Below are positions 5,799-7,187 of a stretch of DNA of 7,187 nucleotides, piece after piece. Below the pieces are notes generated by a model, which saw only the letters and a list, made by a program, of their open reading frames with translations, made no database searches and was not told the origin of the DNA. How positions within the stretch are numbered: the first letter of the stretch is position 1; each line of letters starts with the position of its first letter. Source of the stretch: DASSZN01 sp035702805 (GTDB lineage: Bacteria > Chloroflexota > Chloroflexia > Thermomicrobiales > Thermomicrobiaceae). The stretch spans positions 1 through 7,187 of the forward strand of contig DASSZN010000010.1 in NCBI GenBank assembly GCA_035702805.1, read 5' to 3'. The position numbers and the translations under genes were made by a program.

Positions 5799-7187
5799 CT
5801 AGACGGTCAGGTGATGCGGCACGCTCACCGTGACGACGCCCGGGTGCGTCCAGAGCGCGGTGCGCAGCCGCCAGGCCGTCTGGTTGTGCAGCGGCACCTC
5901 GTAGAGATGGGCCGGCACGAACTCCGGCAGCACGACGGTGACGATCTGCCCGGTCTCCTCGTGCTGCTGCTCGACGAAGTCCACCACCGGGCGGACCAGC
6001 TGGCGGTACGGGCTTTCGATCAGCACGAGTGGTAGCTGGAAGCCGGCCTCGTTCCACTCCCGCCGGAGGTCCTCACCCTCGCTCTCGGAGCCAACCACGT
6101 GGACCACGATCACGTTGGCGGAGATCCCCTCGGCGTACTCGATGGCGTTGAGTGAGGCGCGATTCAGGCTGGCGATCGGCACGACCACGATCGTCTGGTG
6201 CGGCGCGACCCCGGTGCGGCGGGGAAGCGTCTCCGCCGGGAGGCGGAGCTGGTCGGCAACCTGCTCGTAATGGCGGTGGATCTTGCGCAGCTGCCAGATG
6301 ATGAGTGGGATCACCAGCAGGACGATCCAGGCGCCCTCGAGGAACTTGGAGGCGGCGATGATGACGGTGGCGACCCCGGTCATGACCGCACCGGCGCCGT
6401 TGATCGTGGCGCGGTGCCGCCATCCGCGGTCCCGCAGCCGCCGCCAGTGGATGACCATACCCGACTGAGACAGGGTGAAGGCCGTGAAGACGCCGACGGC
6501 GTAGAGCGGGATCAGGTTGTTGACGCTGCCCTGGAAGCCTACCTCGAGCACCGCGGCGAGCGCGGCCAGCACCAGGATGCCGGTGTTGAAGGCCAGCCGG
6601 TCGCCCCGGAAGGCGAACTGGTGGGGCAGGAAGCGGTCCCGCGCGAGGATGGACGAGAGGCGCGGGAAGTCGGCGAAGCTGGTGTTGGCGGCCAGGACCA
6701 GGATCAGCATCGTTCCGGCCTGGAGCAGGTAGAAGAGCCCGTGGCCCCCGAGGCCCGCGCCGAACACGCCCTTGCCGACCTGGGAGATCACGGTGGGGCT
6801 CCCGGACCGGTAGACGACCGGGTGGGTCTTGGTGGACAGCGAGGAGAGGCCGAGGAACAGGACGGCCAGGACCCCGCCCATGATGACGAGGGTCTTGCGG
6901 GCGTTGAGCCATTCGGGCCGGCGGAACGCGGTCACGCCGTTGGAGATGGCCTCGACCCCGGTCACGGCCGTGCCGCCGGAGGCGAAGGCCTTCAGCACCA
7001 CGAACAGGCCGGCGCCGTACAGGAACGCGGTCTCGAGACCCTTCTTGCCCGGGCCGATGGCGTCCTTGAACCGGGCCGGTAGCGTCGACAGGTACCCATG
7101 GTGCAGGAACAGCGTGTTGTTGGGATCAGGGTGGAGGGTGCCGCCGATCCACTTCACCGTCCCCATGATGATCATCAGCCCCATCAC
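5799..7187 (-). CDS. KimA-like APC-superfamily cation/amino-acid permease, C-terminal part (start beyond window)
   Basis: This frame runs from the right edge to the stop at 5799 and gives 462 residues of a larger protein. The apparent initial GTG at the edge is internal. It contains about seven hydrophobic segments near residues 52-70, 99-117, 149-169, 200-217, 223-245, 263-280 and 285-300, so several N-terminal helices are missing. The signature SGGTAVTGVEAISNGVTAF (70-88), followed by a NARKT loop, and LAANTSFADFPRLSSILARD (165-184) are hallmarks of the KimA/YdaO branch, whose Bacillus subtilis member imports potassium with protons. The Thr/Glu of TGVEAI are likely equivalents of its cation-site residues (recalled, not aligned). 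Residues 331-462 form a soluble USP-like cytosolic domain (TIVVVPIASLNRASLNAIEYA). Any upstream control element, such as the c-di-AMP riboswitch known for ydaO, would lie outside the window. Amino-acid transport remains possible. Confidence 0.88.
   Translation of the reverse strand: MMGLMIIMGTVKWIGGTLHPDPNNTLFLHHGYLSTLPARFKDAIGPGKKGLETAFLYGAGLFVVLKAFASGGTAVTGVEAISNGVTAFRRPEWLNARKTLVIMGGVLAVLFLGLSSLSTKTHPVVYRSGSPTVISQVGKGVFGAGLGGHGLFYLLQAGTMLILVLAANTSFADFPRLSSILARDRFLPHQFAFRGDRLAFNTGILVLAALAAVLEVGFQGSVNNLIPLYAVGVFTAFTLSQSGMVIHWRRLRDRGWRHRATINGAGAVMTGVATVIIAASKFLEGAWIVLLVIPLIIWQLRKIHRHYEQVADQLRLPAETLPRRTGVAPHQTIVVVPIASLNRASLNAIEYAEGISANVIVVHVVGSESEGEDLRREWNEAGFQLPLVLIESPYRQLVRPVVDFVEQQHEETGQIVTVVLPEFVPAHLYEVPLHNQTAWRLRTALWTHPGVVTVSVPHHLTV

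Noticed and set aside
3745..6057. A 770-codon minus-strand open frame across the CoA-transferase and TOPRIM genes
   Set aside because: It has a low-complexity composition rich in Arg, Ala, Ser and Pro and no domain. It is antisense to two genes with intact family motifs and also overlaps the real permease end in another frame.
6198..7082. A 294-codon plus-strand frame opposite the permease
   Set aside because: It is Gly/Glu/Asp/Gln-rich antisense translation without recognisable structure. The permease on the other strand has clear membrane segments and KimA-type motifs.

Overview
This is a GC-rich window (about 70% GC by eye) with dense bacterial gene packing, Shine-Dalgarno-type ribosome sites and GC-ending codons. 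The protein types and their style (PAP2_3-type phosphatase, YVTN propeller-phosphoesterase, family III CoA-transferase, stand-alone TOPRIM protein, KimA-like permease) suggest a GC-rich Chloroflexota of the Thermomicrobia/Sphaerobacter kind, or an actinobacterium. No RNA gene or housekeeping marker is present, so this placement is an inference.

Layout. Positions 2792 to 1 (minus strand) are one uninterrupted reading frame that runs off the left edge. It encodes at least 930 residues: a multi-spanning PAP2-family phosphatase, an Arg/Ala-rich linker, one more membrane helix, a seven-bladed YVTN-type beta-propeller and the start of a phosphoesterase domain. The frame has no stop codon inside the window, is easily overlooked for that reason, and is masked by long spurious frames on both strands. 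A 236-base divergent spacer with several short inverted repeats separates it from a plus-strand run. That run holds a class I SAM-dependent methyltransferase (3029-3787), a CaiB/BaiF family III CoA-transferase (3958-5148) and, one base later, a stand-alone OLD-type TOPRIM protein (5150-5785). Thirteen bases beyond the TOPRIM stop, and convergent with it, lies the C-terminal 462 residues of a KimA-like APC-superfamily potassium/amino-acid permease (minus strand, 7187 to 5799), whose start is beyond the right edge.

How the genes relate. The CoA-transferase and TOPRIM genes are almost certainly co-transcribed and probably translationally coupled. The methyltransferase may be read with them, but a 170-base gap containing a hairpin lies between. 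No shared pathway is evident. The most noteworthy object is the PAP2-propeller-phosphoesterase fusion, whose predicted topology puts two unrelated phosphatase-type active sites on the same outer face of the membrane. No mobile element, CRISPR array, tRNA or rRNA was seen.
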